From Rhodocyclales bacterium (GTDB taxonomy: Bacteria > Pseudomonadota > Gammaproteobacteria > Burkholderiales > Rhodocyclaceae), in the NCBI GenBank assembly GCA_026399435.1, contig JAPLQX010000050.1:1-44904 (forward strand): DNA of 44,904 nucleotides, in the 5' to 3' direction. Made by a program: the position numbers and the translations under genes. Shown here one piece after another: positions 17,419 to 26,485 of the stretch (position 1 is its first letter; every line of letters starts with the position of its first letter). Under the pieces are notes generated by a model that saw nothing but the letters and a program-made list of their open reading frames with translations, was not told the origin of the DNA and made no database searches.

Positions 17419-20400
17419 ATGAGCACCGATCTCGATATCGGTCCGCTGTCCTGGGTCAAGGGAGAAATCGACCTTGCGCTGGAACGCGCCGGGCTCAGTC
17501 TTGCCGCCCACGCGGGCGCTCCGGGCGGGGACGAGCTGAAGAAGGCCCTCGCCGGCATGCACCAGGCGCATGGTGCGCTGGCAATTGTCGGCCTTGACGG
17601 CATCACGGAATTCGCCGATGCGATAGAACAGCTGCTGGCCGCACTGGGCGATGCCGCGGTGCCGGACGCCGGTGCCGCCATCGCCGCGGCGCAAGGCGGG
17701 TTCTCCGCGCTGCGCGGCTATCTCGACGACCTGATCGCAGGCCACCCCGACCAGCCACTGAAACTTTTTGCGCCCTACCGCGCGATGGTCGTTGCGCGCG
17801 GGCAGCCGGCTCCGGAGCCGGCCTCCCTGTTTTTCCCCGATCTCACGCAGCGCCCGCCGAAGCGCGAGAAGGAGCTCCAGCCGCTCACGCCCGAATCCCT
17901 CGCGACTCGCCTCAAGGCCGCGCGCATGGGTTTTGAACGCGGCCTCCTGAAGTGGATCAAGAATGATCCCAAAGGCATCAACGAGATGAAAGTCTCGGTA
18001 GCGATGATCGAAATGACGCGCGCCACGCCGGCCGGCCGAGCCTACTGGTGGGTTGCACTGGGCGTCCTCGATGCGCTCGCTGCCGGTGGCCTGCCTGACG
18101 CGAATGAAGCAAAACGCTTTGCCATGCGTCTCGGCGCGCAGATCAGGAAGCTCATCGACAGCCAGTCCGAAGCAAGCGAACAGCAACTGCGCGAGGCCCT
18201 GTACCTCGCCGCCTGTGCCAAAAAAGGAGGCGAAGCGCTGACCATCGTACGCGCCGCCTATCGCCTGGAAGGCATGGTCCCCGCGGCGACGGCCGCAGAA
18301 ACCGAAAGGCTGCTGCCCCACATTCGCCACTTGCGCGAATTGCTGGCGGCGTCCAAGGAAGACTGGAACCGCCTTTGCGCCGGTACGGCTGCCGCGCTGC
18401 CGCCTTTTCATGAGCGCACGGCGAAAATCGCCGCAGAGGGGGCTGCCACCGGGCAACCCGACTACGCGCGCCTGACTGCAGCGATTCTCGAGCAGGCCGA
18501 CCAGTTGCGCCGCGATCCGACGCAACACAACGAGATCATGGCCCTGGAAATGGCCACGGCATTGCTGCTCGCCGAATCCGCGCTGGAAAACTTCCAGTCG
18601 CTGGATGCCGAGTTCACGCGCGCGACCAATATCGTTGTCAGCCGCCTGGCTGCGCTTGGGCGTGGCGAAGAGCTCGGCACGCTGGCACTGCCCCATCTCG
18701 ACGCCATGTCGCGCCGTGCGCAGGAAAGACTGCTGCTCGAGTCGGTGGCGCGCGAAATCCGCTCCAATCTCGGCACCATCGAACAGACGCTGGATGCCTT
18801 CTTCCGCGACAGTTCGCGCCAAGCCACTCTGGCCTCGCTGACACAACCGATTCGCCAGGTCCAGGGCGCGCTGCTGGTACTCGGACAGGACCGCGCCAAT
18901 GCCGTATTGGCAGAATGCGCACGAGCCATCGAGCATTTCGCCGAGCCAGGCTTCACTGCACAAGCCGGCGATTTCGAAGACGTGGCGAAAAAGCTTTCGG
19001 CGCTTGGCTTCTTCGTCGCGCAACTGCAAGGCGGCGCTGCCGACATCGACGCGCTCCTTGAGCCGCCGCCCGTCGTTCATACCGTCCGCAAGGAAGAACC
19101 TGAAGCTCCCGCACCAGCGCCTGCGGAGCTGCCCGCAGCAGCCCCGGCAGAAGAATTTGCCGCCGAGGTCATCGCGCCGGAACCCGTATCCGAGGCCGAA
19201 GCCGAGCTGGCCGCTGAAGAAGAACTGCCGGAATTCGAAGTGGAAGCACTGCAGCCTCCGCCCGAACCGCCGCCTCCCCCTCCGCCCGCGCCCATCGAAG
19301 CCCCGGCCCCGTCGGCGGAGACTGCGCGGCTGGTGGAGGTCAGCGAGGAAGAACTCGACGCCGAACTGCTGGCGATCTTCCTCGAAGAAGCCCACGAAGT
19401 GCTGGGAACCATCAACGAGCATCTGCCGATCGTGCGTGCAAACCCAGGCGATCAGGCCGCATTCATCACCCTGCGCCGCAGCTTCCATACCCTGAAGGGC
19501 AGCGGCCGCATGGTCGGCCTGACCGATCTGGGCGAAACGGCCTGGGCCGTGGAGCAGGTGCTGAACGGCTGGCTGCACGAGGCACGCGCCGCGACGCCCG
19601 CCCTGCTCGAAATGCTCGATCGCGCTGCCGGCATGTTCAAGGTCTGGATCGAGCACCTCGAGGCTGGCGGCGGCCCCCGTCTGGACGATGCCGAATTGAT
19701 CCGCCGCTGCAATGCCTTGGGCGTAACTGAAGAAGTCGAAGCCGGAATCGCCGTGCCACCAGCGCCGACCGCCGAAGCTGCCGCCGCCGAAGCTGCCGCT
19801 GCCGAAGCTGCCGCTGCCGAAGCTGCCGCTGCCGAAGCTGCCGCTGCCGAAGCTGCCGCTGCCGAAGCTGCCGCGGCGGCACGGAAAGTGGCCGAAGAAA
19901 TCCAGCCGTCGGCAGAGGTCGTCTCTTTCCCGACACCGCCGTCGATCCGTGTTGGCGACGTGGAAGTGGCGCCAACGCTCTACAATCTCTATCTCGGTGA
20001 AACCCGCGAACACGTCGCCACGCTGCAGGCCAATCTTGGCCTTGAAGCAGTGCCAGGCAATGACGTCATTCGTGCCGCGCACACCACGGCCAGCATATCC
20101 GCCGGTACTGGCTTCATGCCGATCGCGAGCCTTGCCCGCGCGCTGGAGAATGCGCTGACGCGCTTGTCGCTGCTGGAAGCAAGGCCAACCGAAGCGCAGC
20201 GATTCGTGTTCGCGCGCTGTGCCGGCGCTCTCGAAGGCATGCTGGGTGCCGTTGCAGAGCGGCGCATGCCCGGCGAGGAGACCGCGCTCGCTGACGAGCT
20301 CAATGCAATGACGGCACCCGTCGCACCCGTCGCACCCGTCGCACCTGAAGTGCAGGAAGTGCAGGAAGTGCCGGAAGTCACCATGACCGCCGCGGAGCGC

Positions 20401-22746
20401 CGCGCGGCACGGATCGAAGACGAAATCGACGAGCAGGTATTGCCGCTGTTCCTCGAAGAAAGCGTCGATCTCATGCGCGAGATCGGCGAGGCGCTGCGCG
20501 AGTGGCGGGCCGCACCGACCGACCTCGAGATCTCCCGCACGCTCCAGCGCACACTGCATACGCTGAAGGGCAGCGCGCGAATGGCCGGCGCCATGGGATG
20601 CGGCGAATTGCTGCATTCGATGGAAGACCGCGTCGATCAGGCTACCGCCATGAAGTCGGTGCAGCCGGCCATGATCGACGGCCTCGAAAGCTCATATGAC
20701 CGCGCCGCGATGCTGATCGAGCACCTGCGCAATCCGCTGGCGGCCCGTCCAGAACTGGAACTGCCGCTTCAGGCCGCCGGGCTCGACGTCTCGATCGAGA
20801 AGCTGACGGAAGAAGTACCGGTGCTCCGGCATGAAGACGCAGCCGAGGCAGAGCATGTTGCCGCAGTGCCGGCCGCTGCTGCAGCGGCGGCTTTCGCCCC
20901 CACTGCCCAGGTGCACTTGCGCGTGCGCGCGGATCTGGTCGACCAACTGGTCAACGAAGCCGGTGAAGTCGCCATCGCCCGCGGCCGAATCGAAGGCGAG
21001 TTGCTGGCAGTGAAGGCCTCGCTGCTCGAACTCACGGAAAACGTGATTCGTCTGCGCAAGCAGTTGCGCGAAGTCGAGATTCAGGCCGAGTTGCAGATGC
21101 AGTCGCAGCAAGCGCTGGCAAGCGAGCGTGGGCAGGAATTCGATCCGCTGGAATTCGACCGTTTCACCCGCTTCCAGGAAGTGACGCGGATGATGGCGGA
21201 AAGCGTGAACGACGTCGCCACCGTTCAGCAAAACCTGCTGCGCAATCTCGACCATGCCAATGCGGCCGTGGCGGCGCAGGCACGGCTGAGCCGCGAGTTG
21301 TCGCAGCGCATGATGGGCGTGCGCATGGTGCCCTTCGAAAGTCTGGCCGAGCGCCTGCACCGCGTGGTGCGCCAGGCGGCGAAAGATACCGGAAAGCGCG
21401 CCAACCTCGACATCCGTCACGGCCAGACCGAACTTGATCGCTCGGTACTGGACAAGATGGCCGGCCCGATCGAGCATCTGCTGCGCAACAGTGTCGCCCA
21501 TGGCCTAGAAAACAGCGCCGCGCGCGCGGCTACCGGCAAGGAGGCCATCGGCCAGATTACCTTGTCGCTGGCACAGGAAGGCAATGAAATCGTGCTTTCC
21601 ATCGCCGACGACGGCGCCGGACTCCGCTTTGACAGGATTCGCCAGCGCGCCGTGGAACGCGGCCTGATTGCAGCGGACGCGGAAGTCGATGATGCTTCCC
21701 TGACGCAACTCATCTTTCAGCCCGGATTCTCCACCGCGGAGGATCTCACTGCGCTGGCCGGACGCGGCGTCGGGCTGGATGTGGTGAAGAGCGAGACTGC
21801 CAGTCTCGGTGGCCGCATCGAGATCACATCAACTGCCGGGCGTGGCACCACATTCCGCATTTACCTGCCGCTAACCCTGGCTGTAACGCAGGCGGTGCTG
21901 GTCACTGCCGGCAATCGAACCTACGCAATTCCGTCCTCGATGATCGAGCAGGCCACCGAGCACAAGCCCGAGGCTGCGGCACAGGTACGCAGCACAGGCA
22001 GCGCAGAGTGGCTGGGAAACCGCTATCCCTACAACTACCTTCCCGCATTGCTGGGCGAAAAGGGCGCAACACCACCGCCAGCACGGCGGCACTGGATACT
22101 GCTGGTCAAGGGCGGAACCGAGCGCGTGGCCCTGGAAGTGGATAGTCTCAGCGGCAACCAGGAAGTCGTGGTCAAGGCCGTGGGTCCGCAGTTGGCCCGC
22201 GTACCGGGCCTCGCCGGAGCTACGGTGCTGGGCAATGGCGAGGTTGCGCTGATTCTCAACCCCGTCGCATTGGCAGCCCGCGCCGTCGAGCGCACCAGCA
22301 CCCCGGTGCAGTTGGCAGCCGCCCCTGTCGAGGTCCCGGCAGCAGCCAAGGCGGCCGCCCCCGCTGTCGCGGCGGCGGCCGCCGTGATGGTGGTCGACGA
22401 TTCGCTCACCGTGCGCAAGATCAGCGGCCGACTGCTCGCGCGTCACGGCTATCACGTTCTGACCGCCAAGGATGGTGTCGATGCGCTGGAGCAACTCGGC
22501 GAGGTGATCCCCGACGTCATGCTGCTGGACATCGAAATGCCACGCATGGACGGCTTCGATCTGGCGCGCAACATGCGTGCCGACAAGCGCCTGAAAAATA
22601 TTCCGATCATCATGATCACGTCGCGCACGGCCGACAAGCACCGCCAGATGGCGGCAGAAATCGGCGTCGATCACTACATGGGCAAACCCTACGACGAAGA
22701 GGAACTGCTGGCGCGCATACGCGAGTGCATCGGGCAAAAGCAGTAA
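17419..22746 (+). CDS. chpA: Hybrid CheA-type histidine kinase ChpA/PilL with several Hpt domains
   Basis: A 1775-residue cytoplasmic kinase ending the Pil-Chp operon. Two clear phosphotransfer domains hold FHTLKGSGRMVGL (H690) and LHTLKGSARMAGA (H1047). A degenerate one is near H888 (AAHTTASISAGTGF), and an N-terminal region (1-110) is also Hpt-like. The dimerisation helix region begins about 1165, the ATPase N-box HLLRNSVAHGLE is about 1354, and the G-box regions and FQPGFSTAEDLTALAGRGVG follow. A CheW-like domain begins about 1486 and a C-terminal receiver about 1656, with phospho-acceptor D1704 in LLDIEMPRMDGFD. Linkers are Pro/Ala/Glu-rich, including a 7-fold AEAAA repeat (785-819). It should phosphorylate PilG and PilH. 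The ATG lacks a strong ribosome-binding site. Confidence 0.95.
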   Translation: MSTDLDIGPLSWVKGEIDLALERAGLSLAAHAGAPGGDELKKALAGMHQAHGALAIVGLDGITEFADAIEQLLAALGDAAVPDAGAAIAAAQGGFSALRGYLDDLIAGHPDQPLKLFAPYRAMVVARGQPAPEPASLFFPDLTQRPPKREKELQPLTPESLATRLKAARMGFERGLLKWIKNDPKGINEMKVSVAMIEMTRATPAGRAYWWVALGVLDALAAGGLPDANEAKRFAMRLGAQIRKLIDSQSEASEQQLREALYLAACAKKGGEALTIVRAAYRLEGMVPAATAAETERLLPHIRHLRELLAASKEDWNRLCAGTAAALPPFHERTAKIAAEGAATGQPDYARLTAAILEQADQLRRDPTQHNEIMALEMATALLLAESALENFQSLDAEFTRATNIVVSRLAALGRGEELGTLALPHLDAMSRRAQERLLLESVAREIRSNLGTIEQTLDAFFRDSSRQATLASLTQPIRQVQGALLVLGQDRANAVLAECARAIEHFAEPGFTAQAGDFEDVAKKLSALGFFVAQLQGGAADIDALLEPPPVVHTVRKEEPEAPAPAPAELPAAAPAEEFAAEVIAPEPVSEAEAELAAEEELPEFEVEALQPPPEPPPPPPPAPIEAPAPSAETARLVEVSEEELDAELLAIFLEEAHEVLGTINEHLPIVRANPGDQAAFITLRRSFHTLKGSGRMVGLTDLGETAWAVEQVLNGWLHEARAATPALLEMLDRAAGMFKVWIEHLEAGGGPRLDDAELIRRCNALGVTEEVEAGIAVPPAPTAEAAAAEAAAAEAAAAEAAAAEAAAAEAAAAEAAAAARKVAEEIQPSAEVVSFPTPPSIRVGDVEVAPTLYNLYLGETREHVATLQANLGLEAVPGNDVIRAAHTTASISAGTGFMPIASLARALENALTRLSLLEARPTEAQRFVFARCAGALEGMLGAVAERRMPGEETALADELNAMTAPVAPVAPVAPEVQEVQEVPEVTMTAAERRAARIEDEIDEQVLPLFLEESVDLMREIGEALREWRAAPTDLEISRTLQRTLHTLKGSARMAGAMGCGELLHSMEDRVDQATAMKSVQPAMIDGLESSYDRAAMLIEHLRNPLAARPELELPLQAAGLDVSIEKLTEEVPVLRHEDAAEAEHVAAVPAAAAAAAFAPTAQVHLRVRADLVDQLVNEAGEVAIARGRIEGELLAVKASLLELTENVIRLRKQLREVEIQAELQMQSQQALASERGQEFDPLEFDRFTRFQEVTRMMAESVNDVATVQQNLLRNLDHANAAVAAQARLSRELSQRMMGVRMVPFESLAERLHRVVRQAAKDTGKRANLDIRHGQTELDRSVLDKMAGPIEHLLRNSVAHGLENSAARAATGKEAIGQITLSLAQEGNEIVLSIADDGAGLRFDRIRQRAVERGLIAADAEVDDASLTQLIFQPGFSTAEDLTALAGRGVGLDVVKSETASLGGRIEITSTAGRGTTFRIYLPLTLAVTQAVLVTAGNRTYAIPSSMIEQATEHKPEAAAQVRSTGSAEWLGNRYPYNYLPALLGEKGATPPPARRHWILLVKGGTERVALEVDSLSGNQEVVVKAVGPQLARVPGLAGATVLGNGEVALILNPVALAARAVERTSTPVQLAAAPVEVPAAAKAAAPAVAAAAAVMVVDDSLTVRKISGRLLARHGYHVLTAKDGVDALEQLGEVIPDVMLLDIEMPRMDGFDLARNMRADKRLKNIPIIMITSRTADKHRQMAAEIGVDHYMGKPYDEEELLARIRECIGQKQ
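19771..19875 (+). repeat. Seven 15-bp tandem repeats in chpA (AEAAA x7)
   Basis: The unit GCCGAAGCTGCCGCT is repeated seven times in frame; units 2-6 are identical and units 1 and 7 differ only in their last base. It encodes Ala-Glu-Ala-Ala-Ala units in the linker after the first canonical Hpt domain. A shorter 9-base repeat (GCACCCGTC, three copies from 20314) occurs in another linker of the same gene. Near-identity of units indicates recent expansion by slippage or unequal recombination. Confidence 0.95.
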
Positions 22747-22781
22747 GCCGGTGCGGCCAAGGCAGCAGGATTCCCTGACCA

Positions 22782-23279
22782 ATGGATTCATCGATGACGC
22801 CGCAAACAAACGTGCGCCCCTTCAAGGTACTCGGGATTCAGCAGATCGCTGTCGGCGGCCCCTCCAAGGAGCGCCTGAAGAAACTCTGGGTCGAAATGTT
22901 CGGCCTTGCCGTGACGGGCAATTTCGTCAGCGAACGAGAAAACGTGGACGAAGACATCACGGCGATGGGCAGCGGTCCCTTCAAGGTGGAAGTCGATCTG
23001 ATGCAGCCGCTCGATCCAAAAAAAAAACCCGCCGTCAATGAGCCCCCGCTCAACCACGTCGGACTCTGGATCGACAATTTGCCGGCCGCCGTTGCATGGC
23101 TCACGGCGCAGGGCGTGCGCTTTGCACCGGGAGGCATCCGCAAGGGCGCCTCAGGCTATGACATCACCTTCCTTCATCCCAAGGCCAACGAACAGTTCCC
23201 GATTGCCGGAGAAGGCGTGCTGATCGAACTGGTACAGGCTCCCGCCGAGGTGATCGAAGCGTTCGCGCGACTGGTCTGA
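22782..23279 (+). CDS. VOC-superfamily protein, possible methylmalonyl-CoA epimerase
   Basis: A 165-residue vicinal-oxygen-chelate fold protein with two beta-alpha-beta-beta-beta modules. The C-terminal motif YDITFLHPK ... [10 protein letters not shown] and the middle [18 protein letters not shown] closely resemble methylmalonyl-CoA epimerase, which would link the propionyl-CoA carboxylase and mutase genes at 27.9-34.6 kb. Likely metal ligands are H92, E149 and Q75 or E70. The first ligand, usually His in HIGIAV, is Gln here (Q21 in QQIAVGG), so activity is uncertain; glyoxalase-like roles remain possible. A run of ten A bases (23018-23027) encodes KKK. AGGA about 12 bases upstream supports the start. 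It follows chpA by 35 bases. Confidence 0.8.
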   Translation: MDSSMTPQTNVRPFKVLGIQQIAVGGPSKERLKKLWVEMFGLAVTGNFVSERENVDEDITAMGSGPFKVEVDLMQPLDPKKKPAVNEPPLNHVGLWIDNLPAAVAWLTAQGVRFAPGGIRKGASGYDITFLHPKANEQFPIAGEGVLIELVQAPAEVIEAFARLV

Positions 23280-23359
23280 GCGCCCGATCGCCCTTTCTGC
23301 GGCAGCCGCCCTGACAATCGCGACGGCGGGCGCCACCTCCGACAACGGAAGCCGTGCCG

Positions 23360-23427
23360 CTCCCCCTTCACCCCCAACCCCTCTCCCACCAGGGTAGAGG
23401 GGAGCATCGCGAGTCGCTGACGCGACT
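23360..23427. repeat. C/G-tract intergenic repeat with hairpins
   Basis: The gap between the convergent VOC and diguanylate cyclase genes contains a C-rich tract ending in hairpin CCCCTCT/AGAGGGG (23378-23384 and 23396-23402), then AGTCGC/GCGACT (23412-23417 and 23422-23427). The first is a widespread-looking dispersed repeat type. Either could help terminate the two converging transcripts, but no T-tract of useful length follows on either strand. Confidence 0.55.
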
Positions 23428-23433
23428 TTCACA

Positions 23434-25293
23434 TTAACCGGCAAACGTCCGGCAACATCCGCCTCCGGCATCCTTCGCCGCATGCATCGCCTGATCCGCG
23501 TGGCGCACCAGTTCGGACGGTGACAGGTCGCCGCCGGAGAACATTGCAATGCCGACGCTGGCCCCGACTTCCAGCGGCACGCCGAGAACCCGCATCGGCT
23601 CGCCGAGATTGGCAATGACTTTCTCTGCCATGCGTTCCGCATCCGCACCGCTGGCGATGCCGGTCAGCGCAATCGCAAATTGATCGCCGCCGAGGCGGGC
23701 CACGGTGTCAACCTCGCGCACCGTCGCCCGAAAGCGATCCGCCATGCAGCGCAGGACTTCGTCGCCGATTGCGTGACCGTAATCGTCGTTGATCGACTTG
23801 AAGTGATCGAGATCGACCACCAGCAACGCGATCTTGCCGTGGCTGCGCCGCGCATGCTGCATCGACTGCTGCAGACGGGCGTCGAACAGCAGCCGGTTGG
23901 CGAGGCCCGTCAGCGTATCGCTATGGGCCAACGACTGCAGCTGGCGTTCATTCTCGCGTAGCCGGGCGTTGGCTCCTTCCAGTTCGGCGGTGCGCTCGGC
24001 GACGCGCCGCTCGAGGCTCGCCTCGGATTGCTGCAGAGCCCCCACCAGTTGCTGCTTGGTCGCCAGCGCCTCGCTCTGGGCAGAGTCCTTCTCACGCCGC
24101 AGCCCGTTGATGCGATCGGCCAGGGCGAAGGAGAGCAGCAGCATCTCCAGTGCCGAGCCGATCTGAATGGCATAGAAGCTGAAGAAAGTGGTCGGCAGCA
24201 GGTCCAGGTTGCGCAGGCCGACGATGGCGACGCCCAGCAGCAGGACAGTCCATGCCAGAAGGAAAGTGCGCGCGCCGGGCTGGTCGGCGCGCCAGCAACG
24301 AATCCCGGCAAGCATCGCCACCAGCGAGAACGCAACACCAGTCAGCGACGTGAGGATGGCTGCCAGGCGGTAGGGGGCAATCAGGGGCGCCACCATGAGC
24401 AGGGCGAACAGCGTGGCGAGGCCGATCACGGCACCGTCCAGGCGCGGCACGCTGCGCCGTGTATCGAGGAAGCCCCGAGTAAACAGGGCGCCGAACAAAC
24501 CGGTGGCGGCGAAGCCCGCCGAATAGGCCATGTTGCCCCATACCGGCCAGGTGGGCCAGAGGAATTGGTTACCCAGTCCGCTGAGGGAAAGCTGCCCCAC
24601 GGCCATGCTGGCAGCGAACAGGACATAGGTGAGATAGGTGTGATCGCGCAGCGCGAGCCATAGCAGCAGGTTGTAGAGAGCCAGAGCCAGCAGCATTCCG
24701 AAATAGATCGAAAGCAGTGCATAGCTGCCCAGCGACTTCTGCCAGAAGGTTTCGGCGTGCCACAGCCGCAATGGAACGGTCAGCGTGCCTTCGGACGCGA
24801 CCCGCAGCCAGACCGTGCTGTCACCCTTTTCGCGCAGATGCAGCGGAAACACGAAGTTGCGATGCAGCAGCGGCCGTGCAGCGAAGGGCAAGTGGTCGCC
24901 GGCGTTCAGATGCTCTCCATCAGGGCCGAAGTAGTCGACGCTGTCCAGCGTGGGAAAAGCCACTTCCAGCAGCCAGTCGCGCGGCGCGGCCGCGTCTGCA
25001 TCGATCGTGAAACGCAGCCACCAGGCGGAGGAGGAATAGCCGAAGTTTATCGCCGCATCGGCCGGCAATTTCGAGGGGATGAACTCCGTCGCGCGGCGTT
25101 GGACGTCGGCCAGCGACAGGGCACCGCTCGGGTCTTCCAGCACGGCCACCTCGGTCGCCAGGGCGACCGAGGTGATGCCCGGCACCAGACGCACGGCGGC
25201 CAACGCGCTGCCGCTGTGGCACAACCAGCAGCACAACAGGAACAGAACAGATGGAATGCGCGACACGGCACGATCCGGTTGGAATACCCGCAA
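23434..25293 (-). CDS. 7TMR-DISM sensor with GGDEF (diguanylate cyclase) domain
   Basis: A 619-residue membrane sensor. After a signal peptide (about 12-32, ending SALA) comes a periplasmic 7TMR-DISM extracellular domain (to about 170), seven transmembrane helices of the DISM type (about 190-395), a coiled coil (about 400-455, LERRVAERTAELEGANARLRE), and a GGDEF domain from SDTLTGLANRLLFDARLQQS. The active-site motif reads GGDQF (535-539), with Gln where Glu is usual. The inhibitory site RxxD is intact five residues upstream (REVD, 526-529). The frame starts at a TTG preceded by GAGGGGG; a GTG at 25266 gives a shorter signal peptide and is a real alternative. It is divergent from the OYE gene. 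Confidence 0.93.
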   Translation of the reverse strand: MRVFQPDRAVSRIPSVLFLLCCWLCHSGSALAAVRLVPGITSVALATEVAVLEDPSGALSLADVQRRATEFIPSKLPADAAINFGYSSSAWWLRFTIDADAAAPRDWLLEVAFPTLDSVDYFGPDGEHLNAGDHLPFAARPLLHRNFVFPLHLREKGDSTVWLRVASEGTLTVPLRLWHAETFWQKSLGSYALLSIYFGMLLALALYNLLLWLALRDHTYLTYVLFAASMAVGQLSLSGLGNQFLWPTWPVWGNMAYSAGFAATGLFGALFTRGFLDTRRSVPRLDGAVIGLATLFALLMVAPLIAPYRLAAILTSLTGVAFSLVAMLAGIRCWRADQPGARTFLLAWTVLLLGVAIVGLRNLDLLPTTFFSFYAIQIGSALEMLLLSFALADRINGLRREKDSAQSEALATKQQLVGALQQSEASLERRVAERTAELEGANARLRENERQLQSLAHSDTLTGLANRLLFDARLQQSMQHARRSHGKIALLVVDLDHFKSINDDYGHAIGDEVLRCMADRFRATVREVDTVARLGGDQFAIALTGIASGADAERMAEKVIANLGEPMRVLGVPLEVGASVGIAMFSGGDLSPSELVRHADQAMHAAKDAGGGCCRTFAG

Positions 25294-25351
25294 AATTCTA
25301 CCCCCTCACTTGGGTAAAATCCCCGCTTCCCTTACGTTCCGGAATTCTCTC

Positions 25352-26440
25352 ATGCTCTTCGATTCCTATTCCAATTCGGCATTGCAACTGGCCAACCGCA
25401 TCGTCATGGCGCCCATGACCCGCTGCCGCGCCGACCATACGGACGCCGTGCCCAACGCGATGATCGCCGAATACTATCGCCAGCACGCCAGCGCCGGCCT
25501 GATCATCTCCGAGGGCGTACCCGTGTCCGATCGCGCGCGCGGCTACCTCAACACGCCGGCCCTGTGGAACGAGGCGCAGGCGGCAGGCTGGAAGCCGGTT
25601 ACCGACGCCGTGCATGCAGCAGGCGGCAAGATGTTCGCCCAGATCTGGCATTGCGGCCGCGTCGCGCATGCCGCGCTGCACGCCGACGGCAGCGCCCCGG
25701 CGGGCGCGTCGATCAAGCCGGCGGCCACACAGACCATGATTCCCGGTCCCGACGGCAAACCCGTGCCTGTCGACTGCGGCCAGCCGGAGGCCCTGAGCCT
25801 CCAGGAGATTCGCGGTGTCGTCGCCGAGTTCGCCCACGCCGCGAAACTTGCCATGCAGGCCGGCTTCGACGGTGTGGAGATTCACGGCGCGAACGGCTAC
25901 CTGCTCGATCAGTTCCGCTGTCCGGCAGTGAATAACCGCAACGATGCCTACGGCGGGTCATTGGCCAATCGCTACCGCCTGCTGCTGGAAGTGGTCGACG
26001 CAGTGGCGGCGGAAGTCGCACCGGAACGCATCGCCGTACGCCAGTCGCCGTATGGGCTGGGCAACGGCATGGTCGCCGACCCCGAACCGCTGGTGACCTA
26101 TCCGTGGCTGGCGCGCGAACTGAATCAGCGCGGCATAGGCTTTCTGCATATCTACTGCCAGACCGCGGACTGGATTCACGACGCGAACCACTCGATGATG
26201 CCCGCGCTGCGCGACGCCTTCCACGGCGCGCTGATTGCCTGCGGCGGATTCAAGACAGCAGCCGCCTGCGAAGAGATTCTGGCGCGCGGCCACGCCGACC
26301 TGATCGCGATCGGCAAGCCCTTCATTTCCAACCCCGACCTGGTCGAGCGTTTGCGCCGCGATGCGCCGCTCAACAAGTGGGATATGGCCACCTTCTACGC
26401 CAGGGGTGAAAAAGGCTACACCGACTACCCGACGCTCTGA
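25352..26440 (+). CDS. Old-yellow-enzyme family NADH:flavin oxidoreductase (NemA-like ene-reductase)
   Basis: A 362-residue FMN-binding TIM-barrel reductase that reduces activated C=C bonds or nitro compounds with NAD(P)H. The N-terminus has the FMN-binding NRIVMAPMTRCRA; Q-IWHCGRVA follows; VEIHGANGYLLDQF carries the substrate-binding pair H178/N181 and the proton donor Y183; NDAYGGSLANRYRLLLEVVDAV and LIAIGKPFISNPDLVERL complete the phosphate site. Length fits the NemA/OYE class. The ATG at 25352 gives the family N-terminus; upstream in-frame ATGs lie in the opposing cyclase gene. Its stop codon is followed at once by repeat copy 2 and then the porin gene. Physiological substrate unknown. 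Confidence 0.93.
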   Translation: MLFDSYSNSALQLANRIVMAPMTRCRADHTDAVPNAMIAEYYRQHASAGLIISEGVPVSDRARGYLNTPALWNEAQAAGWKPVTDAVHAAGGKMFAQIWHCGRVAHAALHADGSAPAGASIKPAATQTMIPGPDGKPVPVDCGQPEALSLQEIRGVVAEFAHAAKLAMQAGFDGVEIHGANGYLLDQFRCPAVNNRNDAYGGSLANRYRLLLEVVDAVAAEVAPERIAVRQSPYGLGNGMVADPEPLVTYPWLARELNQRGIGFLHIYCQTADWIHDANHSMMPALRDAFHGALIACGGFKTAAACEEILARGHADLIAIGKPFISNPDLVERLRRDAPLNKWDMATFYARGEKGYTDYPTL

Positions 26441-26485
26441 AAAGTTCCATAGGACGCAGAGCGCTGGCGCTGACGACACGGCGAT
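26441..26485. repeat. Intergenic repeat, copy 2 (partner at 491-537)
   Basis: It starts directly after the stop codon of the OYE gene and ends within the start codon of the porin gene, leaving no other intergenic DNA. It matches 491-537 with a 2-base gap and a few substitutions around the identical core GGACGCAGAGCGCTGGCGCT. No ribosome-binding site for the porin is evident inside it, apart from AGGA over 30 bases upstream. Confidence 0.75.

Noticed and set aside
19771..19875. Tandem repeats considered as a CRISPR-like array
   Set aside because: Units are 15 bp with no spacers and are read in frame in chpA.
17368..20616. A 1082-codon open frame antisense to chpA
   Set aside because: Composition (Arg/Gly/Gln-rich, Phe runs) and lack of motifs mark it as a GC-rich shadow of the real kinase gene.
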